A stretch of 64,000 nt of DNA from Cupriavidus basilensis OR16 (GCF_000243095.1 NZ_AHJE01000042.1:115947-179946), one strand, 5' to 3'. Positions 9,347 to 19,061 are shown, counted from the stretch's first letter. Numbers and translations are program-made. The notes: generated by a model from the sequence alone, not told the origin.

Positions 9347-10153
9347 TTACTGTGCCGTACGCTTGTCCCGCTCGATCACCGCATAGGCGCTGTGATTGTG
9401 GATGGACTCGAAGTTCTCCGCCTCCAGCACATAGGCCACGATGCGCTCGTCCGCATTCAGGCGCATGGCGATATCGCGCACCAGGTCCTCGACGAACTTG
9501 GGATTCTCGTAAGCGCGCTCGGTGACGAACTTCTCATCCGGGCGCTTGAGCAAGCCCCACAGCTCGCACGAGGCTTCTTCCTCGGCCATGCGCACCAGCG
9601 CCTCGACCGGCAAGTCGCCCGCCAGCTCCACGTTCATGGTGATGTGCGAGCGCTGGTTGTGCGCGCCGTACTGCGAGATCTTCTTCGAGCACGGGCACAG
9701 GCTGGTGACCGGCACCAGGGCCTTCAGGAAGACCTTGGTGGTGCCGTTGCGCACTTCGCCGATCAGCGTGACTTCGTAGTCCATCAGCGATTGCACGCCG
9801 GACACCGGTGCGATCTTGTTGATGAAATACGGGAAGGTCACTTCGATGCGGCCAGCCTCGGCTTCGAGCTTGACCAGCATCTTGTCAAGCAGCGTCCGGA
9901 AGGTCGCCAGTTCCAGCGGCTCGCGCTCGTCCTCCAGCAAGGCGACGAAACGCGACATGTGCGTGCCCTTCTGGTCGGCAGGCAGGTGCACGTCGAGATT
10001 GAAGGTGCCAACCGTCGCCAGCACGCCCGCGGGCGTCTTCAGCGACAGGGGGTAACGCACGCCCTTCACGCCAACCCGCTGGATCGGGATCTGGCGGGTA
10101 TCGAGGCTCGACTGCACGTCGGGCATCACAAAGGCGGGATTGATGTCATTCAT
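9347..10153 (-). CDS. folE2: GTP cyclohydrolase FolE2 (type IB)
   Basis: Converts GTP to 7,8-dihydroneopterin triphosphate, the first step of tetrahydrofolate synthesis. This is the metal-promiscuous alternative to FolE. The 268-residue protein has the family features: GTHMSRF (63-69), the CPCSK motif with the conserved metal-ligand cysteine region (Cys153/Cys155), SHITMNVEL (from 169), and a C-terminal [12 protein letters not shown] segment. The start MNDINPAF follows an AGGAAA ribosome site, and the in-frame sequence upstream is not family-like. It converges on tsaD with only a few bases between them. Confidence 0.96.
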   Translation of the reverse strand: MNDINPAFVMPDVQSSLDTRQIPIQRVGVKGVRYPLSLKTPAGVLATVGTFNLDVHLPADQKGTHMSRFVALLEDEREPLELATFRTLLDKMLVKLEAEAGRIEVTFPYFINKIAPVSGVQSLMDYEVTLIGEVRNGTTKVFLKALVPVTSLCPCSKKISQYGAHNQRSHITMNVELAGDLPVEALVRMAEEEASCELWGLLKRPDEKFVTERAYENPKFVEDLVRDIAMRLNADERIVAYVLEAENFESIHNHSAYAVIERDKRTAQ

Positions 10154-10353
10154 ATGGATCAGGTTTCCTCTACGGTCGCGGCATTTTTCGCAGTCAACCT
10201 TGCCGCGCAACGAGTGTGAAACCGCGGTGAAGGCAAAGCCGATGCCTTCTTCGCAGCTGCGAACACAGAACCTGGGATTCTAAGGGAATTTGTCTTGGAC
10301 TGCCCACGAGCAGGGCGATACCCGCACGGGGAGCACGGGTGAACGGCATCAGG

Positions 10354-10387
10354 AAAACCGGCGCGCCCGCAGCGCTGCGGGCGCGCC
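10354..10387 (-). terminator. Perfect palindromic terminator after dxs
   Basis: A perfect 28-bp palindrome (half-site GGCGCGCCCGCAGC, 10360-10387) lies 6 nt after the dxs stop. On the minus strand it is followed by GGTTTTCC. The strong stem and short U tract fit an intrinsic terminator for the xseB-ispA-dxs transcript. Confidence 0.75.
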
Positions 10388-10393
10388 CTTGGC

Positions 10394-12304
10394 TCAGGCC
10401 GCGCGCGTTGCGGCGGCCGGCCGGGCCAGGTTGAAGCGCTCGCGCACCGACTGCTCGATGCCCTTGGCGTCCAATCCGCATTGCGCCAGCAGGAAAGCCG
10501 GATCGCCATGGTCGACAAAGCGGTCGGGCAGGCCAAGCTGCAGCACCGGCACGGCGATGCCGGCGGCGGCCAGCGCTTCGAGCACGGCGCTGCCCGCGCC
10601 GCCCATCACGCAGCCTTCTTCGACGGTGACGAGGTAGTCGTGCTCGCTCGCGAGCTTCTTCACCAGTGCTTCGTCAAGCGGCTTGACAAAGCGCATGTTG
10701 GCCACCGAAGCGTCGAGCGCCTCGGCCGCGCCCAGCGCCGGATGCAGCATCGAGCCGAACGCCAGGAAGGCCACGCGCTGGCCGGCGCGCGCGCCGCCCG
10801 TGCGGCGCATCTCGCCCTTGCCCACCGGCAGCGCGGTGAGCGCGGCCTCGGTCGCCACGCCGCTGCCGGCGCCGCGCGGATAACGCACGGCGGTCGGGCA
10901 TGCCTGCTGGTACGCGGTGGTCAGCAGTTGGCGGCATTCGTTCTCGTCGGCCGGCGTCATCACCATCATGTTGGGGATGCAACGCAGGAACGCGATGTCG
11001 TAGGCGCCCGCGTGGGTGGCGCCGTCGGCGCCGACCAGGCCGGCGCGGTCGAGTGCGAACACCACCGGCAGGTTCTGCAGCGCCACGTCGTGGATCAGCT
11101 GGTCATAGCCGCGCTGCAGGAACGTGGAGTAGATCGCCAGCACGGGCTTGAGACCCTCGCAGGCAAGGCCCCCCGCGAACGTCACGGCATGCTGCTCCGC
11201 GATGCCCACGTCGTAGTAGCGGTTCGGGAAGCGCTTCTCGAACTCGACCATGCCCGAGCCTTCGCGCATGGCGGGCGTTACCGCCACCAGCTTGGGGTCG
11301 GCGGCGGCCATGTCGCACAGCCATTCGCCGAACACCTGCGTGTAGGTCTTGCGGGCGGGCTTGGTCGACGGGCGGATGCCTTCGGCCGGGTTGAACTTGC
11401 CGGGGCCGTGGTACAGGATCGGGTCGGCCTCGGCCAGCTTGTAGCCCTGGCCCTTCTTGGTCACCACGTGCAGGAACTGCGGGCCGCCGCCTTCGAGGGC
11501 GCGCTGGCGGATGTTCTGCAGCGTCGGCACGAGCGACTCGAGATCATGGCCGTCGATCGGGCCGATGTAGTTGAAACCGAATTCCTCGAACAGCGTGGCC
11601 GGCACCATCATGCCCTTGGCATGTTCCTCGAAGCGCTTGGCGAACTCGAGCACCGGCGGGGCTACCGACAGCACGCGTTCGATGCCCTTCTTGGTGGCGG
11701 CGTAGAACTTGCCGCTCATCAGCCGCGCGAGGTGGCTGTTGAGCGCGCCCACCGGCGGCGAGATCGACATGTCGTTGTCGTTGAGCACCACCAGCAGCGG
11801 CAGGTCCTTGTAGACACCGGCGTTGTTCATGGCCTCGAAGGCCATGCCGGCGGTCATCGCGCCGTCGCCGATCACGGCAATGGAAACGCGCTTCTCGCCC
11901 AGCGTGCGGGCACCCAGCGCCATGCCCAGCGCAGCCGAGATGGAGGTGGAGGAATGCGCGGTGCCGAAGGTGTCGTACTCGCTTTCCGAGCGTCGCGGGA
12001 AGCCCGAGATGCCGCCCCACTGGCGCAGGGAATGCATGCGGTCGCGGCGGCCGGTCAGGATCTTGTGCGGATAGCTTTGGTGCCCCACGTCCCAGACGAC
12101 GCGGTCTTCCGGCGTATTGAACACATAGTGCAGGGCAATGGTCAGTTCGACCGTGCCCAGGTTTGACGACAGGTGGCCGCCGGTTTGCGACACCGATTCG
12201 AGCACGTAGGCGCGGAGTTCGTCGGCCAGCGTCTTGAGCTGGCGGCGGTCCAGCCGGCGAAGGGCTGCGGGGTCGTCAATAGTTTTTAGCAGTGCGTAGG
12301 TCAT
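10394..12304 (-). CDS. dxs: 1-deoxy-D-xylulose-5-phosphate synthase
   Basis: Thiamine-diphosphate enzyme that condenses pyruvate with glyceraldehyde 3-phosphate, the entry step of the MEP isoprenoid pathway. It is 636 residues, normal length. Visible motifs are GGHLSSNLG (about 42-50), GHQSYPHK (about 74-81), the ThDP/Mg site [10 protein letters not shown] with GDG at 146-148, and the second-half transketolase part with [14 protein letters not shown] and the C-terminal [10 protein letters not shown]. The start at MTYALLKTI is chosen because homology begins here. It is the last gene of an xseB-ispA-dxs cluster that is common in betaproteobacteria and links chain elongation to precursor supply. 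Confidence 0.97.
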   Translation of the reverse strand: MTYALLKTIDDPAALRRLDRRQLKTLADELRAYVLESVSQTGGHLSSNLGTVELTIALHYVFNTPEDRVVWDVGHQSYPHKILTGRRDRMHSLRQWGGISGFPRRSESEYDTFGTAHSSTSISAALGMALGARTLGEKRVSIAVIGDGAMTAGMAFEAMNNAGVYKDLPLLVVLNDNDMSISPPVGALNSHLARLMSGKFYAATKKGIERVLSVAPPVLEFAKRFEEHAKGMMVPATLFEEFGFNYIGPIDGHDLESLVPTLQNIRQRALEGGGPQFLHVVTKKGQGYKLAEADPILYHGPGKFNPAEGIRPSTKPARKTYTQVFGEWLCDMAAADPKLVAVTPAMREGSGMVEFEKRFPNRYYDVGIAEQHAVTFAGGLACEGLKPVLAIYSTFLQRGYDQLIHDVALQNLPVVFALDRAGLVGADGATHAGAYDIAFLRCIPNMMVMTPADENECRQLLTTAYQQACPTAVRYPRGAGSGVATEAALTALPVGKGEMRRTGGARAGQRVAFLAFGSMLHPALGAAEALDASVANMRFVKPLDEALVKKLASEHDYLVTVEEGCVMGGAGSAVLEALAAAGIAVPVLQLGLPDRFVDHGDPAFLLAQCGLDAKGIEQSVRERFNLARPAAATRAA

Positions 12305-12363
12305 GATGTCCGTTCGGCGGCCGGATTCTTGTGCCCGGTTGTCAGTGTTTCCTGCTTGTCCAT

Positions 12364-13284
12364 TCAATTCGAGCGCAGCACGATGAGATCGGCCAGTTCG
12401 CCCAGGCGTCTGGCGCGCGCGCCGAACACCGCCAACGCTTCGTGCGCCGTGGCCCGAAGCTGCTGCGCCAGTTGGCGTGCAGGCTCGAGCCCCATCAGCG
12501 ACACGTAGGTCGGCTTGTCGTTTGCCGCATCCTTGCCGGCGGTCTTGCCAAGCGTGGCGGTATCCGCGGTTACGTCGAGGATATCGTCCACCACCTGGAA
12601 CGCCAGGCCCACGGCCGCGGCGTAGCGGTCGAGCGCGGCCAGGCCGGCTTCGTCCACGGCACCGCAGTAAGCGCCCATGCGCACGCTGGCGCGCAGCAGC
12701 GCACCCGTCTTCATGCGGTGCATGCCTTCCAGTTCTTCCAGCGACATGGCCAGGCCGACATGCTGCAGGTCGATCGCCTGCCCGCCTGCCATGCCCACCG
12801 AGCCAGAGGCCCTGGCCAGCTCCGCTACCAGGCGCATGCGCGCGGCGGCGTCGAGCGAGGCCAGCGAGGCCGACTCGGCCAGCACCACGAAGGCCTGGGT
12901 CTGCAGCGCGTCGCCCACCAGCAGCGCCGTCGCTTCATCATAGGCCTTGTGCACTGTGGGACGGCCACGACGCAAGTCGTCATCGTCCATGCAGGGCATA
13001 TCGTCGTGGACCAGCGAGTACGCATGGATCATCTCCACCGCGCTGGCGGCCGCGTCGCAGGACTCGGGGGCAGCGCCCGCCACTTCGCCGGCCGCGTGCA
13101 CCAGCAAGGGGCGAACCCGCTTGCCGCCGCCGAGCACAGCATACCGCATGGCTTCGTGCAGCGTGCAAGGCACTGTCTCCACCGCCGGCAGCCCGGCGTC
13201 GAGCGCGGCCTCGGTCCTGGCGCCCGTGGCGCGCATCCAGGCGGCGAAATCGCCGGCGTCGATAGCTTGATGCGATTCGCTCAT
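12364..13284 (-). CDS. ispA: Farnesyl diphosphate synthase IspA
   Basis: A polyprenyl synthase that makes geranyl and farnesyl diphosphate from IPP and DMAPP, the precursors of ubiquinone, undecaprenyl carrier and hopanoids. It has 306 residues. The first aspartate-rich motif is [10 protein letters not shown] (94-103), followed by RRG. The second is DDILD (233-237). GGKRVRP (53-59) and the K-T-G substrate-binding motif (about 192-194) are also present. The start codon overlaps the xseB stop by four bases (ATGA), so translation is coupled. A 59-bp gap separates it from dxs. Confidence 0.96.
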   Translation of the reverse strand: MSESHQAIDAGDFAAWMRATGARTEAALDAGLPAVETVPCTLHEAMRYAVLGGGKRVRPLLVHAAGEVAGAAPESCDAAASAVEMIHAYSLVHDDMPCMDDDDLRRGRPTVHKAYDEATALLVGDALQTQAFVVLAESASLASLDAAARMRLVAELARASGSVGMAGGQAIDLQHVGLAMSLEELEGMHRMKTGALLRASVRMGAYCGAVDEAGLAALDRYAAAVGLAFQVVDDILDVTADTATLGKTAGKDAANDKPTYVSLMGLEPARQLAQQLRATAHEALAVFGARARRLGELADLIVLRSN

Positions 13285-13580
13285 TCCAGGTCTCCGGCGT
13301 CGGCGGACATGGGCTTGAGTACATCGCCCTCCAGCACTTTAACTTGTTGTTCCACGCGTTCGAGCATCTGCTGGCAGTACCTGACCAGTTCAGCCCCGCG
13401 CTTGTACGCGGCCAAAGAATCTTCCAGCGGCAAGGCACCGCCCTCCATGCTGGCTACCAGGGCCTCCAGTTCGGCCATGGCGGCCTCATAGGAGGCGGGC
13501 GGCGCGGAGGCGGACCGCGGGTCGGCCGCGGCCGGATCGGCCTGGGCCGGAGAGCTCGTAGTCTTTGGCATTGCGGACAT
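13281..13580 (-). CDS. xseB: Exodeoxyribonuclease VII small subunit
   Basis: A 99-residue small subunit that forms helical multimers with XseA in the single-strand exonuclease VII. The first 30 residues are a Pro/Ala/Ser-rich linker. The family region is SYEAAMAELEALVASMEGG through LPLEDSLAAYKRGAELVRYCQ. The start at MSAMPK (13580) or the second Met (13571) cannot be separated; upstream in-frame sequence is not family-like. The large-subunit gene xseA is not in this window. The stop overlaps the start of ispA, an arrangement seen in many proteobacteria. Confidence 0.93.
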   Translation of the reverse strand: MSAMPKTTSSPAQADPAAADPRSASAPPASYEAAMAELEALVASMEGGALPLEDSLAAYKRGAELVRYCQQMLERVEQQVKVLEGDVLKPMSADAGDLE

Positions 13581-13928
13581 TGAATCTGAGGAAGGTGGGA
13601 TTTTACGCCAAAGCGGGGCGTTGCCCGCATCCATGCGACAGCGGGGGTGGACAGCGTTGCCGGAAAGTGACTTGTGCGCTTGGGTCGTCTTTCCGAATGC
13701 GCCCTGAACGACACCTCCATGACGACCCGGGTCGACTTTTTCGCTAAAAAGGCTAAATAATCAGTCCCTTAACTTTTTCGCTCGGGTACAATCCGCGGTT
13801 CGTCAGCGCGATCCCCATCCGTCGGCCCGGAAGCAGGCCAGGGCGCGGCTGACCGTCTTTCCCAAATCGATTTCTTTTTCGATGGTTGGGTTGTTCACTG
13901 CTTTCGCCTGTCATAGGGAGTGGGGATA
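13581..13928 (+). promoter_or_regulatory. 348-bp divergent region between xseB and the Rieske gene
   Basis: Holds the promoters for both directions. A TACAAT box at 13787-13792 points towards the Rieske gene, about 135 nt before its start, but no good -35 box is seen. A TAAAAT box on the minus strand, just upstream of xseB, may serve xseB-ispA-dxs. The segment 13735-13780 is richer in A and T than its surroundings. No RNA gene or operator with clear symmetry was found. Confidence 0.35.
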
Positions 13929-15032
13929 ATGTCCAATCTCAGCACCGCGCTGAAACTGGTGCCGGCTGATACGCAGTTGCCCGTAAACGTCTACATCGAC
14001 GAGGCACTGCATCAACAAGAACTGGAACTGCTGTTCAAGAAGGGCCCGGGCTACGTTGGCCACGAGCTGATGATCCCCGAAGCGGGCGATTATCACACGC
14101 TGGCCGCCGAGGACGAGGGCCGCATCCTGGTACGGAATGCCGACGGGATCGAGCTCATGTCCAATGTCTGCCGCCATCGGCAGGCCATCATGCTCAATGG
14201 CCGCGGCAATGCGAAGAACATTGTCTGCCCCTTGCACCGCTGGACCTACGATCTCAAGGGTGAACTGCTCGGTGCGCCGCATTTCGCCGAGCGTCCGTGT
14301 GTCCACCTGAACCGCTCGCCGCTGCAGAACTGGAACGGCCTGCTGTTCGAGGGGCAGCGCGACGTCCGGGCCGACCTGGCACGCCTGGGCGTGGCGGAAG
14401 ACCTGAACTTCGAAGGCTACCTGCTCGACCACGTCGAGATCCACGAGTGCAACTACAACTGGAAGACCTTCATCGAGGTCTATCTGGAGGACTACCACGT
14501 CGTGCCGTTCCACCCGGGCCTCGGGAGCTTTGTCTCCTGCGATGACCTGAGCTGGGAGTTCGGCGACTGGCACAGCGTCCAGACCGTCGGGCTGCATGCG
14601 GGCCTGAAGCGCCCGGGCAGCCCCACGTACCAGAAGTGGCATGAGGCCGTGCTGCGCTTCAACAACGGCGTGCTGCCCAAGTACGGCGCGATCTGGCTCA
14701 CCTACTACCCCAACATCATGGTGGAGTGGTATCCGAACGTGCTGGTGGTCTCCACCCTGCATCCGCTCGGGCCGAACAAGACGCGCAACGTCGTGGAGTT
14801 CTACTACCCCGAGGAAATCGCGCTGTTCGAGCGCGAGTTTGTCGAGGCCGAGCGCGCCGCCTATATGGAAACCTGCATCGAGGACGACGAGATCGCCGAG
14901 CGCATGGATGCCGGGCGCCGCGCGCTGGCAAAGCGCGGCGTCAGCGAGACCGGGCCTTACCAGTCGCCCATGGAAGACGGTATGCAACACTTTCATGAAT
15001 GGTATCGCCGCGCCATGTCGTTCACGGACTGA
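13929..15032 (+). CDS. Rieske-type aromatic ring-hydroxylating oxygenase, alpha subunit family
   Basis: A 367-residue non-haem iron oxygenase. The N-terminal Rieske domain carries Cys81-R-His83 and Cys100-P-L-His103, the four [2Fe-2S] ligands. The catalytic domain has NYNWKTFIEVYLEDYHVVPFHP, where His190 and His195 fit two of the mononuclear iron ligands; the carboxylate is expected further downstream. The start follows GGGAGTGGGGAT; an ATG 9 nt earlier is less well placed. No ferredoxin, reductase or beta subunit is nearby, so electron donors must come from elsewhere. The gene sits head to head with xseB-ispA-dxs, an arrangement I recall in related genomes. That hints at, but does not show, a role in lipid or isoprenoid modification. 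Confidence 0.88.
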   Translation: MSNLSTALKLVPADTQLPVNVYIDEALHQQELELLFKKGPGYVGHELMIPEAGDYHTLAAEDEGRILVRNADGIELMSNVCRHRQAIMLNGRGNAKNIVCPLHRWTYDLKGELLGAPHFAERPCVHLNRSPLQNWNGLLFEGQRDVRADLARLGVAEDLNFEGYLLDHVEIHECNYNWKTFIEVYLEDYHVVPFHPGLGSFVSCDDLSWEFGDWHSVQTVGLHAGLKRPGSPTYQKWHEAVLRFNNGVLPKYGAIWLTYYPNIMVEWYPNVLVVSTLHPLGPNKTRNVVEFYYPEEIALFEREFVEAERAAYMETCIEDDEIAERMDAGRRALAKRGVSETGPYQSPMEDGMQHFHEWYRRAMSFTD

Positions 15033-15086
15033 CCCGCCAGCCAAGGCCCGGCGGGCCGCAGCCACCTGAACGACGTAGCTTTTCAA

Positions 15087-15118
15087 GCAGAACGGACCGC
15101 CTCGGCGGTCCGTTCTGC
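15087..15118. terminator. Hairpin after the Rieske gene
   Basis: A 14-bp perfect stem (GCAGAACGGACCGC pairing with GCGGTCCGTTCTGC) with a short loop, 54 nt after the stop. There is no T tract on the plus strand, so termination efficiency is uncertain. Confidence 0.55.
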
Positions 15119-15120
15119 CG

Positions 15121-15149
15121 TTGGTGCACTGCACACTCGCTGTTACAAT
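15121..15149 (+). promoter_or_regulatory. Putative sigma-70 promoter of the EamA-family gene
   Basis: TTGGTG (15121-15126), a 17-nt spacer, then TACAAT (15144-15149), beginning directly after the hairpin that ends the previous gene. The start codon is 137 nt downstream. Confidence 0.5.
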
Positions 15150-15286
15150 CGCCGCTTCCGGTGTGCGTCCGGCGCCTCGCCGCCTGCCACGCCGGCCATC
15201 CGCCCCATGCGGAGCCTTCCGCGATTCCGATCCCTGCCCTGCCAGGACCCGGTTCGCGCGCTGTCCATTCTTCCTTCCGCCTCACC

Positions 15287-16207
15287 ATGCAATCGCTCTG
15301 GATGCTGTTCGCCGCCTTCGCCTTCTCGTTAATGGGGGTGGGCGTCAAGCTGGCATCCGAGATCTATGCCACGGGCGAGATCGTGTTCTACCGCAGCCTG
15401 ATCGGCGTGATCATCATGTGGACCGTGCTGGCATCGTCGGGCACCTCGGTGCGTACGCCGCACATGGCCATGCATATCAAGCGCAGCCTGTTCGGCGTGA
15501 CCGCCCTGCTGCTGTGGTTCACCTCGATCACCATGCTGCCGCTGGCCACGGCGATGACCCTGAACTACATGTCGCCGGTCTGGATCGCGCTGATCCTGGG
15601 TGCCGGCGCGGCCTTGACCGGTACCGGCGGCGCGGACCGCAAGCTGATCGGCGCCATCCTGATGTCGTTCGGCGGCGTGCTCTGCCTGCTGCAGCCGTCC
15701 GTTGGCCATAACCAACTCACCGGCGGCCTGATCGGCCTGATCTCCGGCATGTTCACCGCGCTGGCCTACGTCGAGGTACGCCAGCTCGGCCAGTTGGGCG
15801 AGCCCGAAGGCCGCATCGTCTTCTACTTCTCGGCGGTCGGGATGGTGGTCGGCCTGGCCTGGATGGTGTTTACCGGCCCGAGCGCCCACACCTGGCGGGG
15901 CGCCGGCCTGCTGCTGGCCATCGGGGTTCTCGCCACGCTCGGCCAGACCGCGATGACGCGCGCCTACAAGCGCGGCAACACGCTGCTCACCGCCAACCTG
16001 CAATATGCCGGCATTGTGTTCTCCAGCCTGTGGGGCATGATTGTCTGGCGCGACCAGCTCAACGGGTTGTCCTGGGTCGGCATGGGGCTGATCATCGCCA
16101 GCGGCATCGCGACCACGCTCACCCGGGCGCGCGAAGGCTCCAACCAGCAGCCAACCGCCGATACGCCGGTCAAGTCGGCCGAGGCGGAAGTGCACCCCGA
16201 GGTGTAG
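15287..16207 (+). CDS. DMT superfamily permease (EamA domains)
   Basis: A 306-residue inner-membrane protein with about ten hydrophobic segments arranged as two EamA repeats (roughly residues 1-140 and 150-290). The C-terminal tail of about 20 residues is hydrophilic. EamA permeases export or import small metabolites such as amino acids and nucleotide derivatives; nothing in the sequence fixes the substrate. The start at MQSLWMLFAAFAFS places the first membrane segment directly at the N-terminus, as is usual; the longer open frame upstream is not coding in character. The sseA-like gene follows after 76 bp on the same strand. Confidence 0.9.
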   Translation: MQSLWMLFAAFAFSLMGVGVKLASEIYATGEIVFYRSLIGVIIMWTVLASSGTSVRTPHMAMHIKRSLFGVTALLLWFTSITMLPLATAMTLNYMSPVWIALILGAGAALTGTGGADRKLIGAILMSFGGVLCLLQPSVGHNQLTGGLIGLISGMFTALAYVEVRQLGQLGEPEGRIVFYFSAVGMVVGLAWMVFTGPSAHTWRGAGLLLAIGVLATLGQTAMTRAYKRGNTLLTANLQYAGIVFSSLWGMIVWRDQLNGLSWVGMGLIIASGIATTLTRAREGSNQQPTADTPVKSAEAEVHPEV

Positions 16208-16283
16208 CATCGATGGCGGCCAACGGTGCTCACCCGGCCGCCCGCGCCGTCAGGGCGCGGCCATCCCAACCCAAGGTTATGCC

Positions 16284-17141
16284 ATGTTCACCACCCTGAT
16301 CTCCAGCCAGGACCTGCGCGCGCTGCGCGACGACGGCAGCCGCCACAGCGTCGTGATCGACTGCAGTTTCGACCTGGCCAACCCGGCTGCGGGACGCGAT
16401 GCCTATCACGTGGGCCACCTGCCTGGCGCCTTCTACCTGCACCTGGACAACGAGTTGTCCGGCGAGAAGACCGGCACCAATGGCCGGCACCCGCTGCCCG
16501 ACCCCGACACGCTGACCGCGCGCCTGCGCGCACTGGGGGTGAATGAAGACACCCAGGTCATTGCCTACGATGCGCAGGGTGGCATGTACGCGGCGCGCGC
16601 CTGGTGGCTGCTGCGCTGGCTGGGCCACGGCGCGGTGGCCGTGCTGGACGGCGGCAAGAATGCATGGGTGGCGGCCGGCCTGCCGCTCGAGGCGGACAAC
16701 GCGCGGGAGCCCGAAACCCCGGGCAACCTGACGCGCAAGGCGGCACTGGTGGCCACGGTGGACGCCGACGCCGTGCTGGCGAACCTGGCAAACCCGACCC
16801 GGCTGGTGGTGGACGCCCGCGCGGCGGACCGCTTCCGTGGCGAGAACGAAACGCTGGATCCCGTGGGCGGGCATATCCCGGGCGCGGCCAACCGCTTCTT
16901 CAAGGACAACCTGGAGGGCGACGGCAGCTTCAAGCCGGCTGGCGCGTTGCGCCAGGAGTTCGCGCAGGTGCTGGGCGGCAAGCCGGCCAGCGAAGCGATC
17001 ATGCAGTGCGGCTCCGGCGTGACCGCCTGCCATAACCTGCTGGCGCTGGAAGTGGCTGGCCTTTCGGGCGCTGCGCTTTACCCGGGATCATGGAGCGAGT
17101 GGTGCGCCGATCCGGCGCGGCCGGTGGCAAGCGGCGCCTGA
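16284..17141 (+). CDS. sseA: Sulfurtransferase (3-mercaptopyruvate sulfurtransferase type)
   Basis: A 285-residue two-domain rhodanese. The N-terminal domain (about 1-130) is inactive. The C-terminal domain holds the catalytic loop C-G-S-G-V-T with Cys242 as nucleophile. The C-G-S-G-V-T form, rather than C-R-K-G-V-T, is characteristic of mercaptopyruvate sulfurtransferases. Conserved rhodanese features include GHLPGAFYLHLD near the N-terminus, AARAWWLLRWLGH, and VGGHIPGAANRF before the active site. It is expected in the cytoplasm, moving sulfane sulfur from mercaptopyruvate to thiols or cyanide. It overlaps nothing and converges on the ZIP gene with a 35-bp gap. Confidence 0.9.
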   Translation: MFTTLISSQDLRALRDDGSRHSVVIDCSFDLANPAAGRDAYHVGHLPGAFYLHLDNELSGEKTGTNGRHPLPDPDTLTARLRALGVNEDTQVIAYDAQGGMYAARAWWLLRWLGHGAVAVLDGGKNAWVAAGLPLEADNAREPETPGNLTRKAALVATVDADAVLANLANPTRLVVDARAADRFRGENETLDPVGGHIPGAANRFFKDNLEGDGSFKPAGALRQEFAQVLGGKPASEAIMQCGSGVTACHNLLALEVAGLSGAALYPGSWSEWCADPARPVASGA

Positions 17142-17176
17142 GATGGCGGGCGGCGCAAGCCGCCCCGGCGGCTGGC

Positions 17177-17953
17177 TTATCTGGCGGACGCCGCCGCGCC
17201 GTGCGCGTGGCCATGGCCATGCGCTTCGTGCACGCCATTGGTGATGAAGAAGATGGCGCAGATCCCGGTGGCAACCAGCACGACCTGGATAATCGACTCG
17301 CGCCAGCGCGGCTTGCGCTGCATCTGCGGCATCAGGTCGCTCACGGCGATATAGACGAAGCTGCTCGAGGCGATCACCAGCACGTAGGGAATCCAGCCGC
17401 TCATCTGGTCGAGCAGGTAGTACCCCACCACGCCGCCGGCGATGGCCGCCAGGCTGGAGAGCAGGTTGAAGGCAAAGGCGCGCGCCTTGGAGAAGCCGGC
17501 GTTGAGCAGCACGATGAAATCGCCCACTTCCTGCGGGATCTCGTGCGCGGCGATGGCCAGCGCGGTGACCAGGCCAATATGCGGATCGGCCAGGAAAGCG
17601 GCGGCGATCACGATGCCGTCGGCAAAGTTGTGGAAGGTATCGCCCACCAGGATGGTCATGCCGCTACGACCCGCTTCCTCGCGGTCATGGCCGTGGTGGT
17701 GGTGGTGCCCGTCGCCCTCGTGATGGTGCGAGTGGCGCAGCAGCGCTACCTTTTCCAGCAGGAAGAAGCCCAGCAGGCCGGCCAGCAAGGTGCCGAACAA
17801 GGCGCGCGGATCGGCGCCGGACTCGAAGGCCTCGGGCAGCGAATGCAGCAAGGCCGTGGCCAGCAGCACCCCGACCGAGAAGCTCACCATGCGCTCGACC
17901 ACGCGGGAAGCCACTGTCAGCGACAACAGCGCTGCGCCAAAGATACTGCCCAC
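17177..17953 (-). CDS. ZIP-family metal transporter (start uncertain)
   Basis: An inner-membrane ZIP transporter for Zn or related divalent metals. A histidine-rich cytoplasmic loop (HSHHH...HHHHHGH) lies between membrane segments 3 and 4. Segments 4 and 5 carry the metal-site motifs HNFADG and AIAAHEIPQEVGD, and the C-terminus ends in a second short His-rich tail. The first standard start is GTG at 17953, which cuts into membrane segment 1. Family-like sequence (DSTLVYILLAATVSGV) continues in frame back to about 18001, behind a CAGGAG ribosome site, but only ATC codons stand where the start should be. Either a rare ATC start or a single-base error is likely; the full protein would have about 274 residues. 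Confidence 0.88.
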   Translation of the reverse strand: MGSIFGAALLSLTVASRVVERMVSFSVGVLLATALLHSLPEAFESGADPRALFGTLLAGLLGFFLLEKVALLRHSHHHEGDGHHHHHGHDREEAGRSGMTILVGDTFHNFADGIVIAAAFLADPHIGLVTALAIAAHEIPQEVGDFIVLLNAGFSKARAFAFNLLSSLAAIAGGVVGYYLLDQMSGWIPYVLVIASSSFVYIAVSDLMPQMQRKPRWRESIIQVVLVATGICAIFFITNGVHEAHGHGHAHGAAASAR

Positions 17954-18187
17954 CCCCGAGACGGTGGCGGCAAGCAGGATATAGACAAGCGTGGAATCGA
18001 TGATGGGCTCCTGGGATCGCTATTCCGCTCCTGGGGGAGCAGTATCGATCTCAAACGCAACACTGTTGCAAGAAACGAAGCCCGCATTGTACGTAGGTTG
18101 CGGCCGGTTTTGCAAATCCCGCGGCACAAGCCGATCTTGCCCGCGGAACCGGCAGCGCCCGGCCAGGCCGCATGCGCGAGCCGCGCC

Positions 18188-19061
18188 TTACACCCCGTGC
18201 TGCTTGAACCAGGCCAGGCAACGCTGCCAGCCATCCTTGGCGTCCGCCTCCCGATAGCTCGGGCGGTAGTCCGCGTTGAAGGCATGGCCGGATTCCGGAT
18301 AGACCACGAAGGTGGAAGCCTTGGCAAAGGGATCGCTCGATGCCGCCAGCGCCGCCTTCATCTTTTCGACCTGTTCCTGCGTGATGCCGGTGTCCTTGCC
18401 GCCGTAGAGGCCCAGCACCGGCACCTTGAGCTGGCCGGCCAGGTCGACCGGGTTGCGCGGCTTGATCGGGGTCGGCTCGCCCACCAGCTGGCCATACCAG
18501 GCCACGCCAGCCTTCACCTGCTGGCTGTGCGCGGCGTACAGCCAGGTAATGCGCCCGCCCCAGCAGAAGCCGGTAATGGCCAGGCGGCTGGGGTTGCCGC
18601 CGTTGGCCTTGGCCCAGGCCGTCGCCGCGTCGAGGTCTGCCATCACTTGATCGTCCGGGACCTTGGAGATCAGCTTCGCCTGCAGTTCCTGGATGGTGCC
18701 GAAGCTGCTGGGGTCGCCCTGGCGCGCGAACAGTTCCGGCGCGATGGCCAGGTAGCCCAGCTTGGCAAAACGCCGGCAGATGTCGGCGATGTGCTCATGC
18801 ACGCCGAAGATCTCGCCTCACCACCAGCACCACCGGCAAGTTGGTCTTGCCCTCCGGCTGGGCGCGGTACGCCGGCATGTTGAAGCCGCCCGAGGGAATC
18901 GTCACCTCGCCGGCGGCAAGGCCGGCGAAATCGGTCTTGATGGCCTGCGCCATCACAGGCAAGGCAGCGGCGGCAAACGCCGAACCCAGCGCCGTCTTGA
19001 CGAAGGCGCGGCGGTCAAAGGACTGGCTGGGTACGAGGCTCTCGACTTCTGGCTTCAGCAT
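18188..19061 (-). pseudogene. Dienelactone hydrolase family protein, Tat-exported, frameshifted
   Basis: An alpha/beta hydrolase of the dienelactone hydrolase family. The N-terminus has a twin-arginine signal (SFDRRAFVK, Arg17-Arg18) followed by a hydrophobic stretch and A-Q-A, so the protein is expected in the periplasm. The nucleophile elbow G-F-C-W-G-G has the family's cysteine, and SGHAF near the C-terminus carries the catalytic His. The start MLKPEVES follows CAGGAGA. The frame breaks at 18816-18817, where one extra base separates LPVVLVV from the expected I-F-G-V-H-E-H segment; removing it joins the halves into about 290 residues. A sequence error is likely, as for several genes here. 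Confidence 0.82.

Noticed and set aside
9522..9779. Small plus-strand frames inside folE2
   Set aside because: No start signals and complete overlap with conserved FolE2 motifs on the opposite strand.
6869..10219. A very long open plus-strand frame of more than 1100 codons
   Set aside because: It is antisense to the flavoprotein gene, then tsaD, then antisense to folE2. Only the tsaD section has family motifs; the rest is a GC-rich antisense shadow.
12331..13491. Long plus-strand open frame opposite ispA and xseB
   Set aside because: Codon pattern is that of an antisense shadow, with strings of His, Arg and Gln and no domain; ispA and xseB are clearly coded on the minus strand.
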